From Arenimonas soli (lineage in GTDB: Bacteria; Pseudomonadota; Gammaproteobacteria; Xanthomonadales; Xanthomonadaceae), in the NCBI RefSeq assembly GCF_014643775.1, contig NZ_BMKC01000001.1, forward strand, positions 806,001-870,000: a DNA stretch of 64,000 bases, written 5' to 3'. The position numbers were made by a program, and so were the translations under genes. A model generated the notes under the pieces. That model searched no databases. It worked only from the letters and a program-made list of their open reading frames with translations, and was not told the origin of the DNA. The stretch's first letter is position 1. The number at the start of each line of letters is the position of its first letter. Of the stretch, positions 36,793 through 45,244 are shown one piece after another.

Positions 36793-37551
36793 TCAGTCGC
36801 GCGACTGCAGCTTGGCCAGCAGGCGCAGGATCTCCAGGTACAGCCAGACCAGGGTCACGACCAGGCCGAAGGCGCCGTACCATTCCATGTACTTGGGCGC
36901 ACCGGCTTCGGCACCGGCTTCGATGAAGTCGAAGTCCAGCACCAGGTTCAGGGCGGCGATGACCACCACGAACAGGCTGAAGGCGATGCCCATCGCGCCC
37001 GAGTCGTGGATGAAGCCCATGCCCTCGAAGCCGAACATGCGCATGCCGATGTTGATCACGTAGAGCAGGGCGATGCCGCCGGTGGCGGCGACCACGCCCA
37101 GCTTGAAGTTTTCGGTGGCCTTGATCAGGCCGGACTTGTAGGCCATCAGCATGGCGGCCAGCACGCCCAGGGTCAGCATCACCGCCTGCATCACGATGCC
37201 GGGGAACTGCGCTTCGAAGAAGGCCGAGATGCCGCCCAGGAACAGGCCCTCGAGCAGCGCGTAGACCGGCGCCGTGACCGGCGACCAGGTCTTCTTGAAG
37301 ACCGTGACGATGGCGACGATGAAGCCGCCGATGCCGCCCACCAGCATCCAGGGCATCATCGCGCCCGGGTTGGCCGGGTCGAACAGGTTCCAGGTGTAGG
37401 CGGCCGTGGCCACGCACAACAGCAGCAGCAGGCCGGTCTTGTTGACCGTGCCGCCCAGGGTCATCACCTGGCTGGCGTCGCGGGAGACGACTTCGCCGCT
37501 GCCGACGTCGAGGAAGGTGTTCTGGTTCAGGGCGGGATTGCCGCTGCGCAT
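36793..37551 (-). CDS. Bax inhibitor-1 / YccA-family (YbhL-like) membrane protein
   Basis: The 252-aa protein opens with a soluble segment containing MRSGNPALNQNTFLDVGSGE, followed by seven membrane helices. The family pattern ALLEGLFLGGISAFFEAQFP and the acidic residues in FDFIEAGAEAGAPKYMEWYG near the last helices are as in the BI-1-like group. Bacterial members leak Ca2+/H+ or interact with FtsH. This gene is a single transcription unit. Confidence 0.88.
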   Translation of the reverse strand: MRSGNPALNQNTFLDVGSGEVVSRDASQVMTLGGTVNKTGLLLLLCVATAAYTWNLFDPANPGAMMPWMLVGGIGGFIVAIVTVFKKTWSPVTAPVYALLEGLFLGGISAFFEAQFPGIVMQAVMLTLGVLAAMLMAYKSGLIKATENFKLGVVAATGGIALLYVINIGMRMFGFEGMGFIHDSGAMGIAFSLFVVVIAALNLVLDFDFIEAGAEAGAPKYMEWYGAFGLVVTLVWLYLEILRLLAKLQSRD

Positions 37552-37620
37552 GGCTGGCTCCGTGAAGGGTTCTGGACTGCCGCCGATGCTACCGGAGCCG
37601 GGGCCGCCCGGGCCAGTCCG

Positions 37621-39336
37621 TCAGACCCCGGCGATGTCCCGGACCAGGCCTTCACCGGTCAATGACCGGGCCAGGCGCAGGGCGGCCGGAAAATCCGCGG
37701 CGAAGTGCAGCTCGCCCGGCCTCTCGACCAGGCCCAGGCGCCGGGCCACCGCCATCGGCTGGGGCTGCATGCCGGAGATCACCAGCACGATGCCCTGGCG
37801 TTTGCAGCGTTCGGCCAGGGTGGTCAGCGAGTGCACGCCGCTGGCGTCGACCAGCGGCACCAGCCGCATGCGCAGGATGAAGACGTTCGGGCGCGTGAAC
37901 AGCTGGTCGAGCAGGTTGTCGAGCCGGTTGGCGGCGCCGAAGAACAGCGGCCCGCGGATCTGGTAGACCTCCACGCCCGGCGGCAGCTGTTCGCGCTGGG
38001 TCGCATCGGTGGCAGATTCACCGTCCGAGTCGTCTTCGATCAGCTGCACGCCGGCGGTCACCTCGACCAGGCCGGCCATGCGGTGCATGAAGGCGAAGGC
38101 CGCCACCACCATGCCCACCTCGATGGCCACGGTGAGGTCCACGAACACGGTCAGGCCGAAGGTGAGCAGCAGCACCAGCTTGTCGCCGCGCGGCGCCGAC
38201 CGCAGGGTGTGGCGGAAGTGGCCGTGTTCGCTCATGTTCCAGGCCACCACCACCAGCAGGCCCGCCAGCGCCGGAAGCGGCACGTAGCTGGCCAGGTCGG
38301 CCGCCAGCAATACGAAGGCCAGCAGGAAGGCCGCATGCAGCATGCCGGCCACCGGGGTCCGGGCGCCGGCGCGGATATTGGTGGCGGTGCGGGCGATCGC
38401 CCCCGTGGCCGGCAGTCCGCCGAACAGGGCCGAGGCGCCGTTGGCGATGCCCTGACCAATCAGTTCGGTATTCGAACGATGTCGCCGGCCGGTCATGCCG
38501 TCGGCCACGACCGCCGACAGCAGTGACTCGATGCCGGCCAGGAAGGCGATGGTCAGCGCCGCCGGCAGCAGCGCGATGCAGCGCGCCAGGTCGAGCGAGG
38601 GCAGCGCGGGCAGGGGCAGGCTGGACGGCACGCCGCCGAAACGGCTGCCGATGGTGTCGACCGGCAAACCGAACAGCGCGACCGCGCCCGAGGCCAGCAC
38701 CACCGCCACCAGGAAGCCGGGCGCGCTGGGCGCCAGCTTGCGCAGTCCGACGATCAGCCCGACGCAGGCAAGGGCCAGTGCCAGGGCCCAGCCATTGAAG
38801 CTGTCCAGGTGCGCCCACAGCACGCCCAGCTTGGGCAGGAATTCGGCCGGCACCCCGTCGACCTGCAGGCCCAGCAGGTCCTTGAGCTGGCTGGCGAAGA
38901 TGATGACCGCGATGCCGGCGGTGAAACCGGTGACCAGCGGCTGCGGCAGGTACTTCATCAGCGTGCCGACCTTGAGCAGGCCGGCGACCACCAGGATCAG
39001 GCCGGCCATCAGGGTGGCGATGACCAGGCCGTCGTAACCGTGGGTGGCGATGATCGCGTAGATGACCGGGATGAAGGCGCCGGTCGGGCCGCCCACCTGC
39101 ACGCGCGAGCCGCCCAGGGCGGATATCAGGAACCCGGCAACGATGGCGGTAAGCAAGCCGGTGGCCGGGTCGGCACCGCTGGCCACCGCCAGGGCCATGG
39201 CCAGGGGCAGGGCGACGATGGCTACCGTCAGGCCGGCCACGCTGTCGGCGCGCAGGTCCGACCACCGGTAGCCCTCGGCGAATACCGTCAGCAGTTTGGG
39301 GTGGAAATGGCGCGCGATCCGCTCGCGCAGGCTCAC
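37621..39336 (-). CDS. SulP-family anion transporter with STAS domain (second copy)
   Basis: The 571-aa transporter has about 10-12 membrane helices. VAGLTVAIVALPLAMALAVA and GSRVQVGGPTGAFIPVIYAI mark the substrate region, and a full STAS domain covers about 455-570 (VEVYQIRGPLFFGAANRLDN). It is only distantly similar to the SulP protein at 13.6-15.1 kb and has a longer STAS. It overlaps the start of an upstream XRE regulator by 4 bp. Substrate is unknown; sulfate and bicarbonate are the main candidates. Confidence 0.92.
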   Translation of the reverse strand: MSLRERIARHFHPKLLTVFAEGYRWSDLRADSVAGLTVAIVALPLAMALAVASGADPATGLLTAIVAGFLISALGGSRVQVGGPTGAFIPVIYAIIATHGYDGLVIATLMAGLILVVAGLLKVGTLMKYLPQPLVTGFTAGIAVIIFASQLKDLLGLQVDGVPAEFLPKLGVLWAHLDSFNGWALALALACVGLIVGLRKLAPSAPGFLVAVVLASGAVALFGLPVDTIGSRFGGVPSSLPLPALPSLDLARCIALLPAALTIAFLAGIESLLSAVVADGMTGRRHRSNTELIGQGIANGASALFGGLPATGAIARTATNIRAGARTPVAGMLHAAFLLAFVLLAADLASYVPLPALAGLLVVVAWNMSEHGHFRHTLRSAPRGDKLVLLLTFGLTVFVDLTVAIEVGMVVAAFAFMHRMAGLVEVTAGVQLIEDDSDGESATDATQREQLPPGVEVYQIRGPLFFGAANRLDNLLDQLFTRPNVFILRMRLVPLVDASGVHSLTTLAERCKRQGIVLVISGMQPQPMAVARRLGLVERPGELHFAADFPAALRLARSLTGEGLVRDIAGV

Positions 39337-39587
39337 TGCTGCGGCTCCTTCAGGCGCACGCCGCGGCCCTGGCCCTGGCTGGGCTGGCCGTTGCCGATCA
39401 GTTCAACGCCGGCGGCGTCGAGTGCCTCGACGATTCGCGTCAGGGTGTCGATCTTGCCGCGCACGTTGCCGGCGCTGGCTTCCATGCGCTGCACGGTGGG
39501 CAGGGACACGCCGGCCAGTTCGGCCAGGCGGCGCTGGTCGATGCCGATCAAGGCGCGGGCGGCACGCAGCTGGGCGGCGCTGATCAT
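39333..39587 (-). CDS. XRE-family transcriptional regulator
   Basis: The 84-aa protein is almost only a lambda-repressor-like helix-turn-helix: AQLRAARALIGIDQRRLAEL, then AGVSLPTVQRMEASAGNVRG and a fourth helix, TLTRIVEALDAAGVELIG. Its stop overlaps the SulP gene start (ATGA), so the two are co-translated. A perfect 10-bp palindrome at the predicted -35 upstream is a probable autoregulatory operator. It has no toxin partner, so it is better seen as the local repressor of the transporter. Confidence 0.9.
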   Translation of the reverse strand: MISAAQLRAARALIGIDQRRLAELAGVSLPTVQRMEASAGNVRGKIDTLTRIVEALDAAGVELIGNGQPSQGQGRGVRLKEPQQ

Positions 39588-39615
39588 CCGGGTTCCCTCG
39601 CAAAAGCCTGGGCGA

Positions 39616-39644
39616 ACTTTAGGACCCGGAACGTCTTAAGACAA
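39616..39644 (-). promoter_or_regulatory. promoter of the XRE-SulP operon with palindromic operator
   Basis: On the minus strand TTGTCT (39644-39639) and TAAAGT (39621-39616) are 17 bp apart, 29 bp before the regulator start. GTCTTAAGAC (39633-39642) is a perfect palindrome overlapping the -35, where a repressor would block RNA polymerase. Confidence 0.6.
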
Positions 39645-39675
39645 GCTCAGGATATCTTTAGTGATGTTCCAGACA

Positions 39676-40488
39676 TCATTCCTGCGTGCGCTGCCAGAAG
39701 TGCGCCAGCACCCGCACCGGCCCCTTGCCCGGGGCAAACCCGTGCTTGAGCGCGCCGTGCACGTAGTTGGTCGCGGCCGAGCAGGCCTCGCGCAGCGGCA
39801 TGCCGCGGCACAGGTTGGCGGCGATGGCCGAGGCCAGGGTGCAGCCGGTGCCATGGCCTTCGACATCCAGGCGCGGATTGACGAATTCGATCAGCGCTTC
39901 GCCGTCGTCGAAGCGATCCACCATGTCGCCGCTGCCGGGCAGGTGGCCGCCCTTGAGCAGCACGGCGCTGGCGTCGAGGGCGAGCAGTTCCACCAGCGCC
40001 GCTTCCGCGGCTTCGTCGTCGGCAATCGCATGGCCCAGAAGCAGTTCGGCTTCGGGGATGTTGGGCGTGAGCACCGTCGCCAGCGGCAGCAGCCGCGAGC
40101 GCAGCATGTCCAGGGCCCCGTCGTCGAGCAGCTTGGCGCCGGACGTGGCCACCATCACCGGGTCCAGCACCACCGCCCGCGGGCGATGGGTTTCCAGCGC
40201 GTCGGCCACGGCGCGGATCACACGCGCATTGGCCAGCATGCCGATCTTCACCGCGCCGATGTCGAAATCGGCGAAGCAGGCATCGATCTGTTCGCGCAGG
40301 AAATCCACGGGCGGCACGTGCACGGCCGTCACCGCCCGCGTGTGCTGGGCGGTGAGCGCCGACAGCGCGCTCAGCCCGTGCACGCCGTGGGCGGCGAAGG
40401 TCTTGAGGTCCGCCTGGATGCCGGCACCACCGCCGGAATCGGATCCGGCGATGGTCAGCGCACAAACGGGGCGGGCATTGCCGGTCAA
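39676..40488 (-). CDS. thiD: hydroxymethylpyrimidine/phosphomethylpyrimidine kinase
   Basis: The 270-aa ribokinase-fold enzyme phosphorylates HMP to HMP-PP for thiamine synthesis. It starts at TTG 40488, with GGAAG about 5 bases upstream, overlapping the phoH stop (TTGA). The start of the fold is ALTIAGSDSGGGAGIQADLK. The substrate lid and DPVMVATSGAKLLDD are normal, and the C-terminal anion hole is GHGTGCTLASAIAANL. No other thiamine genes are adjacent; coupling to phoH is a Xanthomonadaceae-type arrangement rather than a functional pathway. Confidence 0.95.
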   Translation of the reverse strand: MTGNARPVCALTIAGSDSGGGAGIQADLKTFAAHGVHGLSALSALTAQHTRAVTAVHVPPVDFLREQIDACFADFDIGAVKIGMLANARVIRAVADALETHRPRAVVLDPVMVATSGAKLLDDGALDMLRSRLLPLATVLTPNIPEAELLLGHAIADDEAAEAALVELLALDASAVLLKGGHLPGSGDMVDRFDDGEALIEFVNPRLDVEGHGTGCTLASAIAANLCRGMPLREACSAATNYVHGALKHGFAPGKGPVRVLAHFWQRTQE

Positions 40489-41882
40489 AGCACTTCCGAA
40501 GCGTAGTCGGCCAGGCGCGAACGCTCGCCGCGGCGCAGTGTGATGTGGGCGCTGTGATTCCAGTTCTTGAAGCGGTCCACGGCGTAGGTCAGTCCCGAGG
40601 TGGTTTCGGTGAGGTAGGGCGTGTCGATCTGCTCGACGTTGCCCATGCAGATGATCTTGGTGCCCGGGCCGGCGCGCGTGACCAGGGTCTTCATCTGCTT
40701 GGGCGTGAGGTTCTGCGCCTCGTCCACGATCACCCAGCGGTTGAGGAAGGTGCGCCCGCGCATGAAGTTCATCGAGCGGATCTTGATGCGGCTGGCCAGC
40801 AGTTCGTTGGTGGCGCCGCGGCCCCAGCTGCCGTGGTCCTCGGTGTGGGTCAGCACCTCGAGGTTGTCGGTCAGGGCGCCCATCCAGGGCGTCATCTTTT
40901 CTTCCTCGGTGCCGGGCAGGAAGCCGATGTCCTCGCCGACGCTGACGGTGGCGCGGGTCATGATGATCTCGCGGTAGCGCTGCACGTCCATGGTCTGCGT
41001 CAGGCCGGCGGCCAGGGCCAGCAGGGTCTTGCCGGTGCCGGCGGTGCCGAGCAGGGTGACGAAGTCGATCTCGGGGTCCATCAGCGCGTTGAAGGCGAAG
41101 TTCTGCTCGCGGTTGCGCGCGTTGATGCCCCAGACCTGGTGCTGCGGGTTGCGGAAGTCGTCGACGATCTGCAGCACCGCCTTCTCATCGTCCAGCCGCG
41201 CGACCTTCATTTCCACTTCGTCGTCGCCGGGCATGTACAGGAACTGGTTCGGGTACCAGCCGTCGTCGTCCTTGCGCGCCACTTCGTAGAAGGTGCGGCC
41301 GCGGTCGGTCCAGCTGCGCAGGCTGCCTTCGTGCAGCTCCCAGAAATCCTCCGGAAGTTCGGTGGCGCCGGTGAAGAGCAGGTTGAAGTCGTCGATCGCG
41401 CGGTCGTTTTCGTAGTCCTCGGCCTTGACGCCGCAGATCGAGGCCTTGATGCGCAGGTTGATGTCCTTGGACACCAGCACCACCGGCACGCCGGGGTGGT
41501 CTTCGATCAGCTGCAGGATCGAGCCCAGGATCTGGTTGTCCGGCAGCACGGTGCCGAAGCGCTTGCCGACCTCGACCGGCTTGAGCTGGAACATCAGGCG
41601 GCCGATGGCTTCGGCCGAGCGCAGCTGCAGCCCCTGCGGGCGCACCAGCTTGACGCCTTCGTCGATGCTGTCGCTGCCGTGGGCGACGATGATCTCGTTG
41701 AGGAAGCGACTGACCTGGCGGGCGTTGCGGCTGGCTTCGGAGTGGCCCTTCTTGCCGTTGTCGAGTTCCTCGAGAACCATCATCGGTATGAAGACGTCGT
41801 GCTCTTCGAACTTGAACAGGGCGGTGGGGTCGTGCATCAGCACGTTGGTGTCCAGGACGTAGATTCGCTTGGATCGGGTCAT
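40485..41882 (-). CDS. PhoH-family ATPase with N-terminal PIN domain
   Basis: The 465-aa protein joins a PIN-type RNase domain (residues 1-150: KRIYVLDTNVLMHDPTALFK) to a PhoH ATPase domain. Walker A is VTLLGTAGTGKTLLALAAGL and Walker B is NRWVIVDEAQNLTPKQMK. PIN-PhoH proteins act as RNA helicase/RNases. Despite the name there is no Pho box near it. It heads a short unit with thiD. Confidence 0.93.
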   Translation of the reverse strand: MTRSKRIYVLDTNVLMHDPTALFKFEEHDVFIPMMVLEELDNGKKGHSEASRNARQVSRFLNEIIVAHGSDSIDEGVKLVRPQGLQLRSAEAIGRLMFQLKPVEVGKRFGTVLPDNQILGSILQLIEDHPGVPVVLVSKDINLRIKASICGVKAEDYENDRAIDDFNLLFTGATELPEDFWELHEGSLRSWTDRGRTFYEVARKDDDGWYPNQFLYMPGDDEVEMKVARLDDEKAVLQIVDDFRNPQHQVWGINARNREQNFAFNALMDPEIDFVTLLGTAGTGKTLLALAAGLTQTMDVQRYREIIMTRATVSVGEDIGFLPGTEEEKMTPWMGALTDNLEVLTHTEDHGSWGRGATNELLASRIKIRSMNFMRGRTFLNRWVIVDEAQNLTPKQMKTLVTRAGPGTKIICMGNVEQIDTPYLTETTSGLTYAVDRFKNWNHSAHITLRRGERSRLADYASEVL

Positions 41883-41974
41883 GGGCTTCTCGGGCTAGGG
41901 GCGCGGGCCCCGGAAAGGACAGGGCCGCCGAAGCTCGCGGGGCGAGTCGGCGACGGAAATGTTCGGGAGCAAGG

Positions 41975-42457
41975 TCACTTTGCCTTGTTGGCCTGCTGGT
42001 GCTGCTTGAGCGATTCGTACACGGCGTCGGCGTGGCCGGCCACCTTCACCTTGCGCCACTCGTCGGCGACGCGGCCCTGCGGATCGAGCAGGAAGGTGCT
42101 GCGCTCGATGCCCAGCACCTTGCGGCCGTACATGTTCTTTTCCTTGATGACGTCGAAGGCCTTGCACAGGGCCTCGTCGGCGTCGGACACCAGGTCGAAG
42201 CGGAAGCCCTGCTTCTCGCAGAAGTTCGCATGCGATTTCACCGAATCTCGCGACACGCCCAGCACCTCGGCGCCGGCGCGGCGGAATTTCGTGAGCAGGG
42301 CGTTGAAATCCAGGCCTTCGGTGGTGCAGCCGGGCGTGGAATCCTTCGGGTAGAAGTACAGCACCAGCCACTTGCCGCGGTAATCGGAGAGCTTCGCGGC
42401 CTTGCCGCTGCCCAGGGTGAGCGGGAGATCGGGGATCTTGTCGCCGTTTCCGGTCAT
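41975..42457 (-). CDS. bcp: thioredoxin-dependent thiol peroxidase (Bcp/PrxQ)
   Basis: The 160-aa peroxiredoxin reduces peroxides with thioredoxin. The peroxidatic Cys44 is in YFYPKDSTPGCTTEG. The usual resolving Cys five residues later is absent. Cys80 (HANFCEKQ), 36 residues away, is placed like the resolving Cys of the alpha3-type PrxQ described from Xylella. It lies 7 bp downstream of gcvR on the same strand, as in E. coli. Confidence 0.94.
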   Translation of the reverse strand: MTGNGDKIPDLPLTLGSGKAAKLSDYRGKWLVLYFYPKDSTPGCTTEGLDFNALLTKFRRAGAEVLGVSRDSVKSHANFCEKQGFRFDLVSDADEALCKAFDVIKEKNMYGRKVLGIERSTFLLDPQGRVADEWRKVKVAGHADAVYESLKQHQQANKAK

Positions 42458-42464
42458 CGCGTCC

Positions 42465-43025
42465 TCAGAATTTCATCGGGTCCATGATGGCGTCGAGGTT
42501 GAGGTGGTCGCAGAACTCGAGGAAGTCGTCGCGCAGCGCGGCGATGTGCATGTTCGCCGGGATGCCGATGGTGACCTGGGCCGAGAACATGTCGGCGCCG
42601 GTCTGCATCGCCCGGTAGCGCGAGCTGTGCAGGTTCTCGACGGTGATGCCCTGGCGGTCGAAGAAGTCGGCAAGCTGGAACAGGATGCCGGGTTTGTCGG
42701 CCGCCACCACCTCGACGATGTAGGGCAGCAGGTTCGATTGCGGGGCCTTGGGGCCGGTGCGGTACCAGACGAGCTTGTAGCCGTCCTCGCGCTCAAGCCG
42801 GCCCAGCATGGCCTCGAGCTTGGCCACGGCGTCCCAGGAGCCCACCGCCAGCGCCGTGACCGAGACGTCGCGGCCGACGGTGGTGAGGCGGGCATCGACC
42901 AGGTTGCAGCCGCTGTCCGAAATGCGGCGGCTGACCGACAACAGCGGTGACTGCGGATGCGTGGTGTACGCGCTGATCAGCAGGTGGTTCTCGTTGGCGG
43001 TCGGGCGTGCGGCAGGGTCGGTCAA
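42465..43025 (-). CDS. gcvR: glycine cleavage system transcriptional repressor-like ACT protein GcvR
   Basis: The 186-aa protein starts at TTG 43025 (MTDPAARPTANENHLLISAY); no ATG lies near the conserved N-terminus. Two ACT domains are seen: SVSRRISDSGCNLVDARL in the first and ADKPGILFQLADFFDRQGI in the second. In E. coli GcvR binds GcvA to repress the glycine cleavage operon. It is divergent from dapA, the order bcp-gcvR/dapA being conserved with E. coli. Confidence 0.88.
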   Translation of the reverse strand: MTDPAARPTANENHLLISAYTTHPQSPLLSVSRRISDSGCNLVDARLTTVGRDVSVTALAVGSWDAVAKLEAMLGRLEREDGYKLVWYRTGPKAPQSNLLPYIVEVVAADKPGILFQLADFFDRQGITVENLHSSRYRAMQTGADMFSAQVTIGIPANMHIAALRDDFLEFCDHLNLDAIMDPMKF

Positions 43026-43082
43026 AGCGAAGGTCCAAGGGGGCGCGGCAGGGGGCGCGCCTGGAGGTCCCGGCCAGCATAC

Positions 43083-43112
43083 TTGCCGCCGCTTTGAGCC
43101 CGCAAGTAAGAT
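43083..43112 (+). promoter_or_regulatory. predicted dapA promoter
   Basis: TTGCCG (43083-43088) and TAAGAT (43107-43112) are spaced by 18 bp in the gcvR/dapA gap. Transcription would start about 20 bases before the dapA start codon. Confidence 0.45.
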
Positions 43113-43140
43113 CGCAGGCAGTCCCTGCAAGGCATTCATT

Positions 43141-44031
43141 TTGCAACTTTCCGGCAGCATCACCGCGCTGGCGACGCCGTTCACGGCCGCTGGCGAACCC
43201 GACTTCCCGGCCTGGTCGCGCCTGATCGACCGCCAGATCGAAGCCGGCACCGCCGGCATCGTCGTCGCCGGCTCCACCGGCGAAGCCGCCGCGTTGACCG
43301 ATGCCGAGTACATGGCGCTGCTTCGCGCCGCCGTCGCGCAGGTGGCCGGGCGCATCCCGGTGCTGGCCGGCACCGGCCACTCCAACACCGCCAAGACCAT
43401 CACCCAGACGCGCCTGGCCCGGGACGGCGGCGCCGACATCGCCCTGGTGGTCACGCCACCCTACGTGCGGCCCACGCCCGAAGGCCTGGTGGCGCACTAC
43501 CGCGCCGTCGCCGACCAGGGTGGGCTGCCGGTGGTGCTTTACAACGTGCCCGGCCGCACCGGCTGCGACATGTCGCCGGGCGTGGTGGCGCAGCTGTGCA
43601 GCCACGACAACATCATCGGCCTGAAGGAAGCGCGCGGCGACGAGGAGCGCTGGCAGGCCCTGTATCCGCTGGCCGGCAAGGACTTCGCGCTGCTCAGCGG
43701 CGACGACCCGACGTTCGTGCGGGCGATGCTGGGCGGCGCCGCGGGCGTCATTTCGGTGGCTTCGAACGTCGTGCCGCGGGCCTTCGCCCGGCTTTGCCGC
43801 CTGGCCCGGGCCGGCGAAGCCGACCAGGCCCGGGCGCTGGACGCCCGGCTGGCCGGCCTGAACGACTTCCTCGGCGTCGAACCCAATCCGATCCCGGTCA
43901 AGGCCATCCTGGCCCGCCAGGGCATCGGCCACGGGCTGCGCCTGCCACTGCTGCCCCTTTCACAGGCGCACGCCGCCGCCGCCGACGCCATGGCGGCACT
44001 GTGCGAGCAGATCGAATCCGAACTGAAGTAA
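43141..44031 (+). CDS. dapA: 4-hydroxy-tetrahydrodipicolinate synthase
   Basis: The 296-aa TIM-barrel aldolase makes the first committed step to diaminopimelate and lysine from pyruvate and aspartate semialdehyde. It starts at TTG 43141, with AAGG 8 bases upstream. The Schiff-base lysine is Lys162 (IIGLKEARGD) and the catalytic tyrosine is Tyr134 (VVLYNVPGRTG). GSTGEAAALTDAEY forms the substrate loop. The BamC-like gene follows, as in E. coli dapA-bamC. Confidence 0.96.
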   Translation: MQLSGSITALATPFTAAGEPDFPAWSRLIDRQIEAGTAGIVVAGSTGEAAALTDAEYMALLRAAVAQVAGRIPVLAGTGHSNTAKTITQTRLARDGGADIALVVTPPYVRPTPEGLVAHYRAVADQGGLPVVLYNVPGRTGCDMSPGVVAQLCSHDNIIGLKEARGDEERWQALYPLAGKDFALLSGDDPTFVRAMLGGAAGVISVASNVVPRAFARLCRLARAGEADQARALDARLAGLNDFLGVEPNPIPVKAILARQGIGHGLRLPLLPLSQAHAAAADAMAALCEQIESELK

Positions 44032-44089
44032 CCTTGCCGATTGAATCCCCGCGAGCGCGGACCACCGCGCCGCTCCCCAGGAGAACCCC

Positions 44090-44635
44090 ATGACCGCCGC
44101 CACCCTTTCCTTCCGCCCGCTGATGGTCGCCACCCTGGCCGTGGCGGTGCTCGCCTCCAGCGGCTGCAGCTGGATCCGCAACAAGTGGGGCAACGAGGCC
44201 GAATACCAGGCCAGTCGCCAGAACCAGCCACTGGAAGTGCCGCCGGGCCTGGACGTGCCATCCACCGCCGGCGCCGTCACCGTGCCCGCGGCCAACCCCA
44301 ACGCGCCGACGGCGGCCGTAGGCCAGGGCGTGCCCTCGGCCTCGTCCGGCCAGGCCTACGTCGAAGGCATCGAGTCCTTCATGCTGGCCGACTCGCTGGC
44401 CAGCAGCTATCGCCGCATCGGCATCGCCCTGGACAAGATCGAGGGCGCCACCATCGGCGACCGCGCGCAGCTGCTCAACAGCTACGAAGTCACCTACAAG
44501 GGCGTCACGGTGCTGCTGCGGGCCGAAGCGGTCGACGGCCAGACCCGCGTCGTCGCCCTGGGCCCGGACGGCCAGCCGGTGCGCAGCGGCGTCGCGACGG
44601 AGCTGCTGGCCGTGCTCAAGGCCCGCCTGGGCTGA
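44090..44635 (+). CDS. BamC-like outer-membrane assembly lipoprotein, single C-terminal domain form
   Basis: The 181-aa protein starts at ATG 44090 with AGGAG upstream and a lipoprotein-like signal ending ASSGC (Cys26). A Pro/Ala/Val-rich unstructured segment (about 45-85, LEVPPGLDVP) recalls the BamC N-terminal region that binds BamD. One helix-grip domain follows (SYRRIGIALDKIEGATIGDR, SYEVTYKGVTVLLRAEA). E. coli BamC has two such domains and 344 residues, so one is absent here. Position directly after dapA supports the assignment. Confidence 0.75.
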   Translation: MTAATLSFRPLMVATLAVAVLASSGCSWIRNKWGNEAEYQASRQNQPLEVPPGLDVPSTAGAVTVPAANPNAPTAAVGQGVPSASSGQAYVEGIESFMLADSLASSYRRIGIALDKIEGATIGDRAQLLNSYEVTYKGVTVLLRAEAVDGQTRVVALGPDGQPVRSGVATELLAVLKARLG

Positions 44636-44636
44636 T

Positions 44637-44960
44637 TCAGCGTTTCAGTTCACCCAGCTTGCCCGTCTTGCCGTCCCATTCGGCGGCATCGGGCAGCGGA
44701 TCCTTGCGCGTGGTGATCACCGGCCAGTCCTTCGACAGCTCGGCGTTGAGCGCGATGTAGCCTTCCTGGCCGGCGGGCACGTCGTCCTCGGGATAGATGG
44801 CCTTGGCCGGGCATTCGGGTTCGCACAGGGTGCAGTCGATGCACTCTTCGGGGTCGATGACCAGGAAGTTCGGGCCCTCGTGGAAGCAGTCCACCGGGCA
44901 GACCTCGACGCAGTCGGTGTATTTGCAGCGGATGCAGTTCTCGGTGACGACGAAGGGCAT
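44637..44960 (-). CDS. fdxA: ferredoxin FdxA (7Fe-8S type)
   Basis: The 107-aa electron carrier has cysteines 9, 12, 17, 21 and 25 at the N-terminus ([20 protein letters not shown]) and 40, 43, 46 and 50 in [20 protein letters not shown], the pattern of ferredoxins with one [3Fe-4S] and one [4Fe-4S] cluster. The C-terminal extension is typical of FdxA. It converges with the BamC-like gene, with one base between stop codons. Confidence 0.95.
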   Translation of the reverse strand: MPFVVTENCIRCKYTDCVEVCPVDCFHEGPNFLVIDPEECIDCTLCEPECPAKAIYPEDDVPAGQEGYIALNAELSKDWPVITTRKDPLPDAAEWDGKTGKLGELKR

Positions 44961-45020
44961 GGGTTTTCCCGGTTCTTGCGAGTCTGGCCCGCGATTCTAG
45001 CGCCCCGGGACTGCAACGAA

Positions 45021-45045
45021 GAAGGCCCGGCATGGCCGGGCCTTC
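45021..45045 (-). terminator. terminator downstream of tRNA-Glu
   Basis: GAAGGCCCGGC (45021-45031) and GCCGGGCCTTC (45035-45045) form an 11-bp perfect stem with a 3-base loop, starting 8 bp after the tRNA 3' end. Reading the minus strand, a pyrimidine-rich TTCGTT follows. Confidence 0.6.
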
Positions 45046-45053
45046 GGAATGGG

Positions 45054-45129
45054 TGGCGCTCCCTAGGGGACTCGAACCCCTGTTCCAGCCTTGAGAGGGC
45101 CGTGTCCTAGGCCACTAGACGAAGGGAGC
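45054..45129 (-). tRNA. tRNA-Glu (anticodon CTC)
   Basis: The 76-base gene folds as a tRNA with acceptor GCTCCCT pairing to AGGGAGC, a D arm containing GTCTAGTGGCCTAGGAC, anticodon loop CTCTCAA (anticodon CTC, reading GAG) and T arm AGGGGTTCGAGTCCCCT. The discriminator is G and the CCA end is encoded (TGG at 45054-45056 on the plus strand). The sequence is close to E. coli tRNA-Glu, with a CTC instead of TTC anticodon. Confidence 0.95.
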
Positions 45130-45158
45130 GCGGATGGCGAAGCGATGAAGCGGGCGTT

Positions 45159-45164
45159 AGTATA
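45159..45164 (-). promoter_or_regulatory. -10 element of the tRNA-Glu promoter
   Basis: TATACT on the minus strand lies 30 bases upstream of the tRNA 5' end. A weak -35 (CTTCCC, 18 bp further) is the best candidate partner. Confidence 0.4.
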
Positions 45165-45244
45165 GCGGGCTTGACCGCCCGCGGGAAGCTGCAAGGCCCC
45201 CGGGCGCCGCCCGCCGCGCAAGGATCCCGCGCCGCCTTCAGCCC

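Noticed and set aside
40485-41882. PhoH gene as a member of the Pho regulon
   Set aside because: No GTCAT direct repeats 11 bp apart were found upstream; the name is historical and the PIN-PhoH type is an RNA enzyme.
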